From NCBI GenBank assembly GCA_039881145.1, contig JAYKKI010000016.1, forward strand, positions 7,527,001 through 7,591,000: a stretch of DNA of 64,000 bases, written 5' to 3'. Every line of letters begins with the position of its first letter. Within the stretch, counting starts at the first letter, position 1. The stretch comes from Druceiella hillmani (taxonomy: Eukaryota; Arthropoda; Insecta; Lepidoptera; Hepialidae). The notes below the pieces were generated by a model that searched no databases, was not told the origin of the DNA, and saw only the letters and a list, made by a program, of their open reading frames with translations. Position numbers and translations under genes: made by a program. Positions 63,616 through 64,000 of this stretch are shown piece by piece.

Positions 63616-63810
63616 ATTGTTCCCTCGTACAGATTAAACTACTAAAGAGATTTCTACCAATGAGAAGTCCTTAGATTCGCTTTGATCCAAAGAATGTCTT
63701 AAGGTATAGAACGTTATGAATTTCATGGGTCATTCATGTATGTATGTATGTGAGTAGTTTGCTCCTTTGTACAGACTAAACTACTAAGGTGACTTCAAAA
63801 AATGGATCAT
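63550..63810 (+). repeat. Two-copy lepidopteran-type repeat with (TA)n inside the first copy
   Basis: Two related blocks: 'acgaatttcacgggct', a TA run (63,571-63,610), then 'ttccctcgtacagattaaac'; and 'atgaatttcatgggtcatt', 'gtatgtatgtatgtg', then 'ctcctttgtacagactaaac'. Both continue with 'tactaa(a/g)g'. The phrase resembles a widespread lepidopteran retroelement 3' region, and the pair arose by tandem duplication. Confidence 0.65.
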
Positions 63811-64000
63811 GACAAATCCAGAAAGTATTTTCAGTAATTTTTTCCTTAGTCGCAGTTTAATTTTTCCACATGTTGTTATTTTATATTTACAGTGCACCTG
63901 AAATTTAAAAAAATTAAGTACTTTGCTGGCCCCTCCAAATTTTCCATATGCATATTTCTGACTTAAAATTATTTAGATATATGCATTTGAACATCCTGTA

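Overview
This window looks like AT-rich, repeat-dominated intergenic DNA of an insect, most likely a butterfly or moth. No intact protein-coding gene can be supported. There are no operon-like gene arrays, no rRNA and no CRISPR, and open frames are short and stop-rich. The lepidopteran assignment rests on repeats: a minus-strand SINE-like tail at 50.7 kb (tRNA-like B box, a 'gcattaagtccacc' tail and an ATAA-type end), several copies of a 'cgtgtctgtctgtc'-type repeat (5.9, 17.1, 25.3, 32.0 kb), and a repeat at 63.6 kb of the 'ttccctcgtacagattaaactact' kind. I recognise these from memory and have not searched for them.

Region 1 (1-34.1 kb) is a mosaic of small repeats: a pair of GC-richer repeats in tandem at 13.2-14.1 kb with a relative at 5.2-5.8 kb; two adjacent minisatellites (three copies of about 137 bp, then three of about 291 bp) at 6.9-8.5 kb; a tRNA-Pro relic lacking the anticodon half at 18.2 kb; a fold-back retroelement relic with a hammerhead-ribozyme-like core at 19.4 kb; near-perfect hairpins at 9.6, 30.0 and 30.9 kb; and a decayed coding-like stretch on the minus strand at 28.6-29.2 kb.

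Region 2 (34.1-61.6 kb) is the main feature: a giant, imperfect inverted repeat. The left arm (about 34,109-47,521) is the reverse complement of the right arm (about 49,838-61,564), around a 2.3 kb unique spacer. Sampled blocks agree at roughly 85-90%, so the duplication is old and not an assembly fold-back. Each arm later gained its own insertions: a hammerhead-bearing element at 38.2 kb, about 0.4 kb at 37.6 kb and about 3.2 kb at 43.1-46.3 kb on the left; about 1.5 kb at 58.4-59.9 kb on the right. Microsatellites and hairpins also differ between arms. Both arms keep a GC-richer stretch with an exon-like structure (acceptor-like site, 48-codon open frame, shared stop, AATAAA 31 bases later) at 41.69-41.83 kb (minus) and 52.62-52.77 kb (plus), and a block with unusually high arm-to-arm identity at 42.0-42.2/52.2-52.4 kb. 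Both arms also carry an 80-nt hairpin at 40.4/53.9 kb.

Region 3 (61.6-64 kb) is flanking DNA with a third copy of the hammerhead-bearing element and a duplicated lepidopteran-type repeat. No genes work together here in any pathway I can support. The biological interest lies in the inverted duplication, the ribozyme-bearing elements, the paired exon-like segments and the repeated formation of hairpins.
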